Of a DNA stretch of 44,552 bases, positions 28,059 to 36,065 are shown one piece after another. How positions within the stretch are numbered: position 1 is the first letter of the stretch; every line of letters starts with the position of its first letter. The translations under genes and the position numbers were made by a program. The stretch is from Lachnospiraceae bacterium (lineage in GTDB: Bacteria > Bacillota > Clostridia > Lachnospirales > Lachnospiraceae): the NCBI GenBank assembly GCA_017449745.1, contig JAFTFD010000309.1, positions 1 to 44,552 on the forward strand, read 5' to 3'. The notes below the pieces were generated by a model, which saw nothing but the letters and a program-made list of their open reading frames with translations, made no database searches and had not been told where the DNA came from.

Positions 28059-29288
28059 ATGAACAATAAACTGGCGTTTTATATGCATGCCGGGAGCGGC
28101 AATCACGGGTGTGAAGCGATCGTGGACAGTCTCGTGCGTATGCTGTTCGGACAGACAGGCACAGAGGGGGATCCTGCCGAATCCTCCGTGATCACGCTGA
28201 TGACGAATTCGGCACAGGAGGACGAGCAGTACCTGCCGCAGGATGTGAAGAACCATCTGGAGATCCGGGAAGAGCAGCATATCGAGCAGCATTTCGCCGA
28301 CCATGTGTTATATTATGTGTACAGAAAGATCACCAGGGACAGGGAGTCTTTTCTTCGCTACAGGCTTCGTCCACTCTGTGAAAAGGGCAGCAGGCCTGAG
28401 CTGGCCGTTTCGATAGGGGGAGATAATTACTGCTATCCCTCCATGGTGGAAGACCTGATGCTCGCGAACAGCATGCTCAAGAGACAGGGGACGAAGACGA
28501 TGCTCCTGGGCTGTTCGATCGAGCCGGATCTGCTCACAAAGTGGGACGGCAGAAAGAAGCTGATCGCGGATATGAACCGCTATGACAGGATCGTCGCCAG
28601 GGAGAGCATTACGTTTCAGGCACTGCTGGACGCCGGTATCCCGGAGGACAAGGTGATCCTTTGTCCCGATCCCGCCTTCACTCTGCCGGTCGACGAATCA
28701 GCGCTGCCGGAAGGCTTTCAATGCGGGAATACCGTCGGGATCAACTTAAGCCCGATGATCGAGGATTACGCCAAGGATAAGAGTATTGCGCTCCAGAGCT
28801 ATGAGACCCTGATCGGGCATATTCTGGCCACGACAGACATGGATGTGGTGCTGATCCCGCACGTTGTCTGGGACCGGAACAACGACAGGATCCCTCTCGG
28901 AAAGCTCTACGAAAATTGGCAGGAGGAGCCCAGGGTCCGCATGCTGGATGATCTTCCGGCGGAAAAGATCAAGGGTGTCATTGCCAATTGCAGATTCTTC
29001 ATCGGGGCGCGCACACATGCGACAATAGCGGCGTATTCGACCCTGATCCCGACCCTGGTCATCGGCTATTCCGTAAAAGCGCGCGGGATTGCAAGAGATC
29101 TGTTCGGTACGGAAGAAAACTATGTGCTCCCGGTACAGACTCTGACAGATCCACAGCAGCTGATCCAGGCATGGGACTGGTTGTTAAGACACGAAGACGA
29201 GATGCATTATACACTTGCAGGATCTGTCTCAAAATGCCGCAAACTGGCGATGGAAAACGGGACAGAGATCCGGAAGATGCTCTCCTGA
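28059..29288 (+). CDS. polysaccharide pyruvyl transferase family protein
   Basis: A 409-residue member of the CsaB/WcaK pyruvyltransferase family. The glycine-rich AGSGNHGCEAIVDSL at the start, SIGGDNYCYPS near 117, DRIVARESIT near 176, CPDPAFTL near 205 and FIGARTHATIAAYS near 310 are the family landmarks. Such enzymes move the pyruvyl group of phosphoenolpyruvate onto a sugar as a ketal, adding negative charge; some relatives in this family do other chemistry. AGAGGTAAT precedes ATG 28059. It sits directly before the flippase, consistent with modification of the lipid-linked unit before export. Confidence 0.87.
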   Translation: MNNKLAFYMHAGSGNHGCEAIVDSLVRMLFGQTGTEGDPAESSVITLMTNSAQEDEQYLPQDVKNHLEIREEQHIEQHFADHVLYYVYRKITRDRESFLRYRLRPLCEKGSRPELAVSIGGDNYCYPSMVEDLMLANSMLKRQGTKTMLLGCSIEPDLLTKWDGRKKLIADMNRYDRIVARESITFQALLDAGIPEDKVILCPDPAFTLPVDESALPEGFQCGNTVGINLSPMIEDYAKDKSIALQSYETLIGHILATTDMDVVLIPHVVWDRNNDRIPLGKLYENWQEEPRVRMLDDLPAEKIKGVIANCRFFIGARTHATIAAYSTLIPTLVIGYSVKARGIARDLFGTEENYVLPVQTLTDPQQLIQAWDWLLRHEDEMHYTLAGSVSKCRKLAMENGTEIRKMLS

Positions 29289-29316
29289 AGAAGAAAACAG
29301 AACAGCAGACTGATCG

Positions 29317-30846
29317 ATGGGCAGAGTTAAATTCGCGGAAAAGAATATCGCATTCGGATATATAGGACAGATGGCGACAGCACTGATGTCCTTTGTTTTG
29401 CGTACGATCTTCATAGCACATCTGTCTAAAGAACTGCTTGGCATCAACAGCACATATACCAATGTGCTGTCCATCCTGTCCATGGCGGAACTGGGGATCG
29501 GAACAGCACTGAATTTTGCTCTCTATGCGCCCGTAGCCCAGAATAATACCGGCAAGATCAAATCGTACATGCAGATGTACCGCAAGGCGTATACAGTGAT
29601 CGCGCTGATCGTCGCCGCGATCGGCCTGGCGCTCGTGCCGTTTCTGCCGCGTCTTGTCAAAAACCCCGGCGTCACAAACAGTGAACTGACGCTCTATTAC
29701 CTGATCTTTCTGTTCAACACCGTCAGCACCTATTTTGTGTCTTATAAATACAGTCTCTGTAATGCGGAGCAGCGCAATTACATCCAGACGAATATCAATA
29801 CGCTGACAAAGATCATAACGGTCGCGATCCAGATACTCGTTATTCTGATCACGGAGAACTTCCTGCTGTATCTGATGACGGATGCTGCGGTGCAGCTCCT
29901 GCAGAAATTTTTCGTCAGCCGCTATCTGGATAAGCGCTATCCGCTGTTGACAGAGAAGGACGTGGAGCCCCTTTCACCGGAGGAAACGGGAGAAATATGG
30001 CGGAAAACCCGCGCCCTGGTCATGCATAAAGTCGGTGATGTCGCGAGACTCCAGACAGATTCGCTGATCATTTCTTCCTTTATTCAGGTTTCTGTATCAG
30101 GTCTGGTGGACAACTATGTTCTCGTCATGGGAACAGTGACTAATTTCGTTAATATCATTTTCAATTCCGTGATTTCCAGCTTCGGCAATCTGATCGCGAC
30201 GGAATCCAGGCAGCGCCAGTATGAGCTGTTCAGGGTCTACCGCTTTTTTGCCTCCTGGATCTATGGATTTGCGGTAACAGGTTTCTTTATCCTGCTGAGC
30301 CCTCTGATTCAGCTCTGGCTTGGGGACCAGTGGCTGCTGCCGGCCTCCGCAGTCAATTGCATATTGATCGATCTGTATTTTAAAGGGGACAGGATCGTGC
30401 TCTCCAATTTCAAGACAGCAGCGGGCGTCTTTGAACAGGACAAATACCTGGCCCTGATCCAGGGTGCTGTCAACCTTGTTCTCTCGATCGTTCTGGTACA
30501 GAAGATAGGCCTGACCGGTATCTATATCGGCACGGTCGTCTCCGGCCTCATCGCGAATATCACCAAGCCTGTGATCATTTACAGAGTCTGCTTTGACAGA
30601 TCGGCCGCCTCCTATTTTGTGGAAACGCTCAAATATATGGCCAGCATGATCGCGGTTCTCCTGATCTGCGGACTGATCAGCGGAAAAGTGATCGCGAATC
30701 TCAACTTTTTTACCTTTATTGTGATGGCAGTGATCATTACGGTCGTCTTTAATGGATGCTATCTGCTCCTCTATGGGAGAACGGAAGAATTCCAGTATCT
30801 CCGTAGGCTTGTCGTTCAGAAGCTTGGGAAGATTATGCGGAGATAA
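29317..30846 (+). CDS. Wzx-like lipid-linked oligosaccharide flippase
   Basis: A 509-residue integral membrane protein of the MATE/MOP superfamily with about twelve to fourteen helices. It starts NIAFGYIGQMATALMSF and carries GINSTYTNVLSILSMAELGIG, the first-helix-pair pattern of Gram-positive Wzx proteins. It would move the undecaprenyl-linked repeat unit across the membrane for the Wzy-type polymerase. It is the only flippase in the window although two initiating enzymes and two polymerase-like proteins are present. The TAA overlaps the first ATG of the 12-base repeat tract by one base. Confidence 0.9.
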   Translation: MGRVKFAEKNIAFGYIGQMATALMSFVLRTIFIAHLSKELLGINSTYTNVLSILSMAELGIGTALNFALYAPVAQNNTGKIKSYMQMYRKAYTVIALIVAAIGLALVPFLPRLVKNPGVTNSELTLYYLIFLFNTVSTYFVSYKYSLCNAEQRNYIQTNINTLTKIITVAIQILVILITENFLLYLMTDAAVQLLQKFFVSRYLDKRYPLLTEKDVEPLSPEETGEIWRKTRALVMHKVGDVARLQTDSLIISSFIQVSVSGLVDNYVLVMGTVTNFVNIIFNSVISSFGNLIATESRQRQYELFRVYRFFASWIYGFAVTGFFILLSPLIQLWLGDQWLLPASAVNCILIDLYFKGDRIVLSNFKTAAGVFEQDKYLALIQGAVNLVLSIVLVQKIGLTGIYIGTVVSGLIANITKPVIIYRVCFDRSAASYFVETLKYMASMIAVLLICGLISGKVIANLNFFTFIVMAVIITVVFNGCYLLLYGRTEEFQYLRRLVVQKLGKIMRR

Positions 30847-30899
30847 TGGAAAATATAATGGAAATCATAATGGAAATCATAATGGTAAACATAATGGGA
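30846..30899 (+). repeat. 12-bp tandem repeat forming an 18-codon micro-ORF
   Basis: Four full units and a partial fifth of a 12-base unit (consensus ATAATGGAAATC). Because 12 is a multiple of three, the tract reads as MENIMEIIMEIIMVNIMG, starting one base inside the flippase stop (TAATG) and ending at TAA 30900-30902. No ribosome site of its own is seen; re-initiation after the flippase is conceivable. It may equally be non-coding slippage-prone DNA. Confidence 0.75.
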
Positions 30900-30938
30900 T
30901 AAAACCGGAATATAAGATATAGATTGTCAGGAGAAAAA

Positions 30939-32003
30939 ATGTCAGAATTTGTAGAGGAGAAGATCATACAGGAACTGGCGGACGAAGCGGTCCGGGAACT
31001 CTTTGCCTACCGGGAGGCGAACAGGAAGGGGCAGCTCAAAGAGCTGGCCAAAAAAGCTCTTGGAAGAGGTTCGCACCGCCGGGACGATATCTTTTGGCCG
31101 GCGGGACTCCTGATGCTGGGACTTATGGAGAGCGGCAGGATCCAGGAAATTGAGCAGTATCTGCAGACCTGGCTCAATCAGAAAACGCGGGCTGTCTATG
31201 TGGACGATGCCGTCGCCGGTTATGTGTTTCTTCATCTTTACGAAAAAACAGCGAGGCTTGAGTATAAAGAGGCTGCTGATGCGATAGCGGCGTTCCTTCT
31301 GAATGCGCGAAGGGATAAAGTGGGCAGTATCATTTATAATCAGGAGCGCACCAAGAATTATATTTTTGCGGACGGAGCGGGACAGACGAGCCTTTTTCTT
31401 GCCCGGTATGGAGCTATTTTTGAAAAGAAAGAAGCGGCTGATCTCGCCAGGACCCAGATCATCAATTTCCTCCAGTATGGAATGGATGCGTTTACAGGAC
31501 TCCCGTACCATGGCTACGATGCAGAGACAGGGATCAAGTATGGGATCGTCGGCTGGGGAAGAGCGGTCGGATGGCTGATGATGGGGATCGCAGGATACTG
31601 CGAGGCCTTCCCGGAAGATAGAGAGATGGCACAGGTATTTGCCTCCATGACGAGACATGTGCTGCAGTACTGGAGAAAAGATCATCTGTTTTCCTGGCAG
31701 CTGCCTGCCTTGGACGGTCCTGTAGATACATCAGCGGCGGGCATGATCCTGTGGTCTGTCAGAGCGGCCAAAGTGGATGCGGCAGATGTCTACAGCACGA
31801 GAACGCGGGCTGTCGGTGAGTATGATCCGGAAAGAGATGATTTTGCGGCTGATACAGCGGCAGCACTGAGAGGATATATCAACGGCGGGAAGGTATACGG
31901 CGCTTCGGCAGAGTGCATCGATTTTTCCATGTACCGGCAGCAGTACGGGAATTTTCCCTGGGGACAGGGAGCAGTGCTGGCGTTTCTTGCCTGTAAGAGA
32001 TAA
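30939..32003 (+). CDS. GH88/GH105-like unsaturated uronyl hydrolase
   Basis: A 354-residue alpha/alpha-barrel type protein. RRDDIFWPAGLLMLGLME, YVDDAVAGYVFLHLYE, FADGAGQTSLFLARYG, VGWGRAVGWLMMGIAGY and TSAAGMILWSVRAA follow the order of GH88/GH105 enzymes such as YteR, which hydrate and release unsaturated uronic acids made by polysaccharide lyases. No signal peptide is visible, so it would act in the cytosol. AGGAG at 30929-30933 sets ATG 30939; an upstream in-frame TTG at 30924 would place the site inside the gene. No lyase is in the window, so its job inside a synthesis locus is unclear. Confidence 0.78.
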   Translation: MSEFVEEKIIQELADEAVRELFAYREANRKGQLKELAKKALGRGSHRRDDIFWPAGLLMLGLMESGRIQEIEQYLQTWLNQKTRAVYVDDAVAGYVFLHLYEKTARLEYKEAADAIAAFLLNARRDKVGSIIYNQERTKNYIFADGAGQTSLFLARYGAIFEKKEAADLARTQIINFLQYGMDAFTGLPYHGYDAETGIKYGIVGWGRAVGWLMMGIAGYCEAFPEDREMAQVFASMTRHVLQYWRKDHLFSWQLPALDGPVDTSAAGMILWSVRAAKVDAADVYSTRTRAVGEYDPERDDFAADTAAALRGYINGGKVYGASAECIDFSMYRQQYGNFPWGQGAVLAFLACKR

Positions 32004-32067
32004 ATAAATGGATCTGTCGAAGCTGAATACAGTCAGGGCTCCGGAAATCGCAGCTGAAAGCTGAACT

Positions 32068-32079
32068 TGCACCGGTGCA
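32068..32079. promoter_or_regulatory. perfect 12-bp palindrome upstream of the GT11 gene
   Basis: TGCACCGGTGCA is a perfect two-fold palindrome 79 bases before the next start codon. It could be an operator or a short cruciform. The rest of the 155-base gap shows no convincing promoter. Confidence 0.3.
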
Positions 32080-32158
32080 GGAAAGACATATTCAAATATC
32101 TGCTTCAGATTGCTTTTCGTGGTTCGTATCCATACGCTGAAAAAGGAATGTAGCTCGG

Positions 32159-33109
32159 ATGATCATTGTAAAAGTTCAGGGTGGTCTGGGAAACCAGATG
32201 CAGCAGTACGCCCTTTATCGAAAACTGAAAAAACAGGGGAAGAACGTGAAGCTCGATATCTCCTGGTTTGAAGATGCTAAGCTGCAGGAACGGATCGCTG
32301 CGCCAAGGCAGCTGGAACTGCGGTATTTTCAGGACCTGCCGATGGACCTGTGTACAGAGGCCGAGGCAAAAAAACTGACAGGGGGAGATTCCCTCTTTGC
32401 AAAGGTCAAAAAGAAACTGGCCGGGAACAGTAAAGTGTTCGAAGAGAGCCGGATGTACCACCCGGAGATCTTTGACATGGAGGAGAAATACCTGACCGGC
32501 TATTTTGCCTGTAACAAGTATTATGCGGATATCCTGCCGGAGCTTAAGGAACTGTTCCGCTTCCCTGTGAGCTCGGACGCGGAAGGGCGCAGGAAAAATG
32601 AGCTCACGATCCAGGAAATGGAACGAAGCGATGAGATCTCCGTGAGCATCCACCTTCGCCGGGGGGATTATCTGGATGCGATCAATGCGGATATTCTGGG
32701 CGGAATATGCACGCCGGACTATTACGCCGGTGCAGTCAGGTATCTGGAGGAAAATGCAGCTTCTTCGCTTGGCCTGGATGCTGCTGTGCCGCTGCATTTC
32801 TATGTATTTTCCGATGACCCTGAATATGCCCGTTCCCTGTCTTTTGGAAGCCGCGGGGAGCAGATGACGGTCTGCGACTGGAACACCGGCTCGGACAATC
32901 TGTTGGATATGGAACTGATGGCGCACTGCCGCTGCTGTATCACGGCAAATTCAACTTTCAGTTTCTGGGGAGCAAGGCTTAACCGGCATGACAACGCGGT
33001 CCTCATCCGCCCGCTCTATCACCGGAACAACCAGAAACCGGACCCGGAACAGATACATGATTATTGGAAAGGGTACGTTCTGGTGGACAGGGACGGGAGC
33101 ATCGCGTAA
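32159..33109 (+). CDS. GT11 alpha-1,2-fucosyltransferase family protein
   Basis: A 316-residue GT11 enzyme with all family motifs: QGGLGNQMQQYALYRKL near 7-23, SIHLRRGDYLDA near 163-174 (the donor-binding HxRRGDY is intact), GGICTPDYYAGAV, and TANSTFSFWGARL near 262. Known members add L-fucose from GDP-fucose in alpha-1,2 linkage. No GDP-fucose pathway gene (gmd, fcl) is seen in the window, so the donor must come from elsewhere or differ. Of the three GT11-type proteins here it is the only one with a canonical donor motif. It is probably the last transferase gene of the locus. Confidence 0.88.
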   Translation: MIIVKVQGGLGNQMQQYALYRKLKKQGKNVKLDISWFEDAKLQERIAAPRQLELRYFQDLPMDLCTEAEAKKLTGGDSLFAKVKKKLAGNSKVFEESRMYHPEIFDMEEKYLTGYFACNKYYADILPELKELFRFPVSSDAEGRRKNELTIQEMERSDEISVSIHLRRGDYLDAINADILGGICTPDYYAGAVRYLEENAASSLGLDAAVPLHFYVFSDDPEYARSLSFGSRGEQMTVCDWNTGSDNLLDMELMAHCRCCITANSTFSFWGARLNRHDNAVLIRPLYHRNNQKPDPEQIHDYWKGYVLVDRDGSIA

Positions 33110-33132
33110 GATAAATCATGGGCAGTACGTGG

Positions 33133-33224
33133 CCGGAGTACTGAGCAGGCACGGAGCCTGACCGGAGTACTGAGCAAGCGCGGAGCCAGACCGGAGTACT
33201 GAGCAAGCGCGGAGCCAGACCGGA
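33133..33224. repeat. 29-bp tandem repeat, three copies plus 5 bases
   Basis: Units begin at 33133, 33162 and 33191, each opening CCGGAGTACTGAGCA, with a partial fourth copy at 33220. Copies 2 and 3 are identical; copy 1 differs at a few positions. There are no unique spacers between them. The tract fills the early part of the 262-base gap between the GT11 gene and the uridylyltransferase gene. Confidence 0.85.
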
Positions 33225-33271
33225 ACATCTTGTAAGCAGAATTGCAACTGGCAAACGGCGGGCAGGAATAT

Positions 33272-33277
33272 TATAAT
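33272..33277 (+). promoter_or_regulatory. putative -10 element for the uridylyltransferase gene
   Basis: A perfect TATAAT lies 95 bases before ATG 33372. The -35 position at 17-base spacing holds TGGCAA, three of six matches. The element follows the 29-bp repeat tract and would give the nucleotide-sugar genes their own transcript. Confidence 0.45.
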
Positions 33278-33371
33278 AGTGGCACGATGTTAAATCACAG
33301 CCGGCGTCAGAATTGAAATTCTGCGTCTTGGAAAAAGACATATTAAAAGAACAAACAGGAGGAAGCACCAG

Positions 33372-34604
33372 ATGATGAGTTATGAGCAGGCTTTGGAGAA
33401 GCTGAAGAGCGCGGGACAGGAACATGTCCTTACCAATTTTGACAAATTAAAGGAAGATGAGCAGGCAGCTCTGCTGGCACAGATCGAGGATATGGATTTT
33501 TCCATGCTGCATTATGTGCATGACCGCGATCAGCTTCCGCCCCGCGGCGTGATCACTCCTCTTGGCGCCATGGAACTCTCTGAGATCGAAAAGAGAAAAG
33601 AAGAATTCCGTGAAATCGGCTTAAAGGCAATTCGAGAGAGAAAGGTCGGCGCAGTTCTGCTTGCGGGCGGCATGGGAACCAGACTCGGCTCTGACAACCC
33701 CAAGTGCATGTATGATATCGGCATTACAAAGCATGTCTACATCATGCAGAGACTGATCGAAAACCTGATGGATGTTGTCAATGCGGCCGGCGGCGTCTAT
33801 GTTCCGCTGTTTATCATGACCAGTGACAAGAACCATGAGGCGACAACTTCTTTCATGAAAGAGCATAACTATTTTGGTTATGATCCCAAGTGCGTGTGGT
33901 TCTTCCGCCAGGATATGGCTCCGGCGACGGATTACGAGGGCAAGGTCTACATGGAAGAGCCTTACAGGATCGCATCTTCCCCGAACGGCAACGGCGGCTG
34001 GTTTATTTCTATGAAGAAAGCCGGCCTGTTCGATACCCTTCACGAGCTTGGAATCGAATGGCTCAACTGCTTTGCTGTGGATAACGTCCTGCAGCGGATC
34101 GCGGATCCCGTTTATGTCGGTGCCGTGATCGACTCCGGATGCACCAGCGGCGCCAAGGTCGTCCGCAAGGTGACTCCTGATGAGAAGGTCGGCGCTATGT
34201 GCCTGGAGGACGGCCGTCCTTCGATCGTCGAGTACTACGATATGACACCGGAGCTGCTGGAAGCCAAGGATGAAAAGGGCGAGCCGGCTTACAACTTCGG
34301 CGTCATCCTGAACTATCTGTTCAAGGAAGAGGAACTCGAGAGGATCGTCAACGACAGGCTGACACTTCACATCGTAGAGAAGAAGATCCCCTACATGAAT
34401 GCAGAAGGGGAACACATCAGCCCGAAGGAGCCCAACGGCTTTAAGTTTGAGACGCTGATCCTGGATATGATCCATGAGCTCGACACATGTCTGCCCTTTG
34501 AGGTCGACCGCACCAGGGAGTTCGCTCCGATCAAAAATAAGACCGGTATTGACTCCGTAGAGTCCGCCCGTGAGCTCTGCAAGCTCAATGGCATCGAGCT
34601 GTAA
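33372..34604 (+). CDS. UDPGP-family UTP:sugar-1-phosphate uridylyltransferase (UAP type)
   Basis: A 410-residue enzyme of the eukaryote-like UDPGP/UAP1 group rather than the GalU group. LAGGMGTRLGSDNPKCMYDIG at about 96-116 is the UTP-binding loop, followed by FIMTSDKNHE, WFFRQDMAP and the C-terminal FKFETLILDMIHE. It makes a UDP-sugar from UTP and a hexose or N-acetylhexosamine 1-phosphate. Next to galE this would feed UDP-Glc/UDP-Gal or UDP-GlcNAc/UDP-GalNAc to the locus; the substrate is not determined by sequence. AGGAGG lies about nine bases before ATG 33372. It has its own likely promoter. Confidence 0.88.
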   Translation: MMSYEQALEKLKSAGQEHVLTNFDKLKEDEQAALLAQIEDMDFSMLHYVHDRDQLPPRGVITPLGAMELSEIEKRKEEFREIGLKAIRERKVGAVLLAGGMGTRLGSDNPKCMYDIGITKHVYIMQRLIENLMDVVNAAGGVYVPLFIMTSDKNHEATTSFMKEHNYFGYDPKCVWFFRQDMAPATDYEGKVYMEEPYRIASSPNGNGGWFISMKKAGLFDTLHELGIEWLNCFAVDNVLQRIADPVYVGAVIDSGCTSGAKVVRKVTPDEKVGAMCLEDGRPSIVEYYDMTPELLEAKDEKGEPAYNFGVILNYLFKEEELERIVNDRLTLHIVEKKIPYMNAEGEHISPKEPNGFKFETLILDMIHELDTCLPFEVDRTREFAPIKNKTGIDSVESARELCKLNGIEL

Positions 34605-34641
34605 TAGAGAGCGTTATGGTTGTAATGAGTCTTTTAAGACT

Positions 34642-34696
34642 GAAAGAGTTTTGAAATAGTTTTGGAAGAGTTTTGAAAGCGCTTTGGAAGAGTTAA
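34642..34696. repeat. 11-bp tandem repeat, five copies, phased T-tracts
   Basis: Five 11-base units of the form GAAAGAGTTTT (34642, 34653, 34664, 34675, 34686), the last two degenerate. T-runs recur about once per helical turn, so the DNA may be intrinsically bent. It lies in the 111-base gap before galE, just behind a short AGTCTT/AAGACT hairpin at 34628-34641. Confidence 0.8.
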
Positions 34697-34715
34697 TAGA
34701 CAAGAGAGGTTAGTT

Positions 34716-35732
34716 ATGAGAATTCTTGTTACCGGCGGTGCCGGATTTATCGGAAGCCACACAGTTGTAGAGCTGCAGGAAGCGGGACATGAGCCTTTCG
34801 TGCTGGATAATCTTTACAACGCCAGCGAAAAGGTGATCGGACGTGTAGAAGCGATCACCGGAAAGAAAGTGCCTTTTTACAAGGTCGATATCCGCGACAG
34901 AGAAGGACTGAACCGCGTTTTTGACGAGGTGAAGCCGGAGGCAGTGATCCATTTCGCGGGCCTTAAGGCAGTCGGCGAGTCTGTGAGAATGCCCTGGGAG
35001 TACTATGAGAATAATATCGGCGGTACCCTGACGCTGGTCGATGTCATGCGCCAGCACGGCTGCAAGAATATTATTTTCTCCTCCTCCGCAACGGTATACG
35101 GCGATCCTGCCTTTATTCCGATTACGGAAGAGTGCCCCAAGGGACAGTGCACGAACCCCTACGGCTGGACGAAATCCATGCTGGAGCAGATCCTCTCTGA
35201 CATTCAGAAGGCTGATCAGGAGTGGAACGTAGTTCTGCTTCGCTATTTCAATCCGATCGGCGCACACAAGAGCGGCACGATCGGCGAGAACCCCAACGGT
35301 ATTCCGAACAACCTGATGCCCTATATTACACAGGTCGCTGTCGGCAAGCTCGAGAAGCTTCACGTATTCGGCAACGACTATGACACGCCCGACGGAACCG
35401 GCGTGCGCGACTATATCCACGTAGTGGATCTCGCAAAAGGCCATGTCTGCGCGCTCAAGAAGTTGACTCCCGGAAGCGGGCTTTCCATCTACAACCTCGG
35501 GACAGGCGTTGGTTACAGCGTTCTCGATATCGTCAAGAACTTTGAGGCAGCTACCGGCATTACCATCCCTTACGTGATCGATCCCAGACGTGCCGGCGAC
35601 ATCGCAACCTGCTATTCTTCTGCGGACAAGGCACATGAGGACCTCGGCTGGAAGGCGGAGAATGGAATCCGCGAGATGTGCGAGGATGCCTGGAGATGGC
35701 AGAGCAGCAATCCGAACGGGTACGACGACTGA
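34716..35732 (+). CDS. galE: UDP-glucose 4-epimerase
   Basis: A 338-residue SDR enzyme that interconverts UDP-Glc and UDP-Gal, and often the N-acetyl forms. GGAGFIGSH at 7-15 binds NAD+, [11 protein letters not shown] carries the catalytic serine, [11 protein letters not shown] holds Tyr149 and Lys153, and [12 protein letters not shown] and RAGDIATCY are GalE-specific. Length is standard. AGAGAGG precedes ATG 34716. It follows the uridylyltransferase by 111 bases and is coupled to a small unknown gene. Confidence 0.97.
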   Translation: MRILVTGGAGFIGSHTVVELQEAGHEPFVLDNLYNASEKVIGRVEAITGKKVPFYKVDIRDREGLNRVFDEVKPEAVIHFAGLKAVGESVRMPWEYYENNIGGTLTLVDVMRQHGCKNIIFSSSATVYGDPAFIPITEECPKGQCTNPYGWTKSMLEQILSDIQKADQEWNVVLLRYFNPIGAHKSGTIGENPNGIPNNLMPYITQVAVGKLEKLHVFGNDYDTPDGTGVRDYIHVVDLAKGHVCALKKLTPGSGLSIYNLGTGVGYSVLDIVKNFEAATGITIPYVIDPRRAGDIATCYSSADKAHEDLGWKAENGIREMCEDAWRWQSSNPNGYDD

Positions 35733-35733
35733 T

Positions 35734-36000
35734 ATGGTAATCTGGGCAAGACTGTGGAAACACAATCATCTCCTGAGGGAGACGACAATAGAAGATTTCT
35801 CAGAGGAGACAAGAACGCACAAAGTGTTCCATGCCCTTGATGAAGTATGCCTGCAGTTTGATCTGGCGCAGCCCATGTGGCTGGACCAGACGGTCCGGGA
35901 ATTTCAGCGGCACGCAAAATGCCGGTTCACACAGGATGCATTTGTGGAACCGGTCGATTTTGACTATATGGAATTTCAGATATTGGAAGAAGACTGGTGA
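35734..36000 (+). CDS. small conserved-looking protein coupled to galE, function unknown
   Basis: An 88-residue soluble protein rich in aromatic, acidic and His residues (MVIWARLWKHNHLLRET, VCLQFDLAQPMWLDQ, EFQILEEDW). The ATG lies one base after the galE stop with no separate ribosome site, so translation depends on galE. Codon choice resembles its neighbours. No domain is recognised. The gene ends where the 13-bp repeat tract begins. Confidence 0.6.
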   Translation: MVIWARLWKHNHLLRETTIEDFSEETRTHKVFHALDEVCLQFDLAQPMWLDQTVREFQRHAKCRFTQDAFVEPVDFDYMEFQILEEDW

Positions 36001-36065
36001 TCTGTCAGGTTATTCTGTCAGGTTGTTCCGCCAGATTATTCTGTCGGGTTATTCTGTCAAATTAT
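36001..36065. repeat. 13-bp tandem repeat, five copies
   Basis: Five 13-base units of the form TCTGTCAGGTTAT start at 36001, 36014, 36027, 36040 and 36053. The tract begins right after the stop codon of the 88-residue gene and its last unit includes the hflX stop codon on the - strand, so it exactly bridges two convergent genes. No terminator hairpin is evident there. Confidence 0.85.

Noticed and set aside
32008..32064. 18-codon frame after the GH88-like gene
   Set aside because: Short, no ribosome site and no repeat or conservation argument; probably chance.
33133..33224. CRISPR array from 29-bp repeats
   Set aside because: The units abut directly with no unique spacers and there are no cas genes.
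34710..35765. 351-codon open frame opposite galE
   Set aside because: Mirror of a textbook GalE sequence; no independent support.
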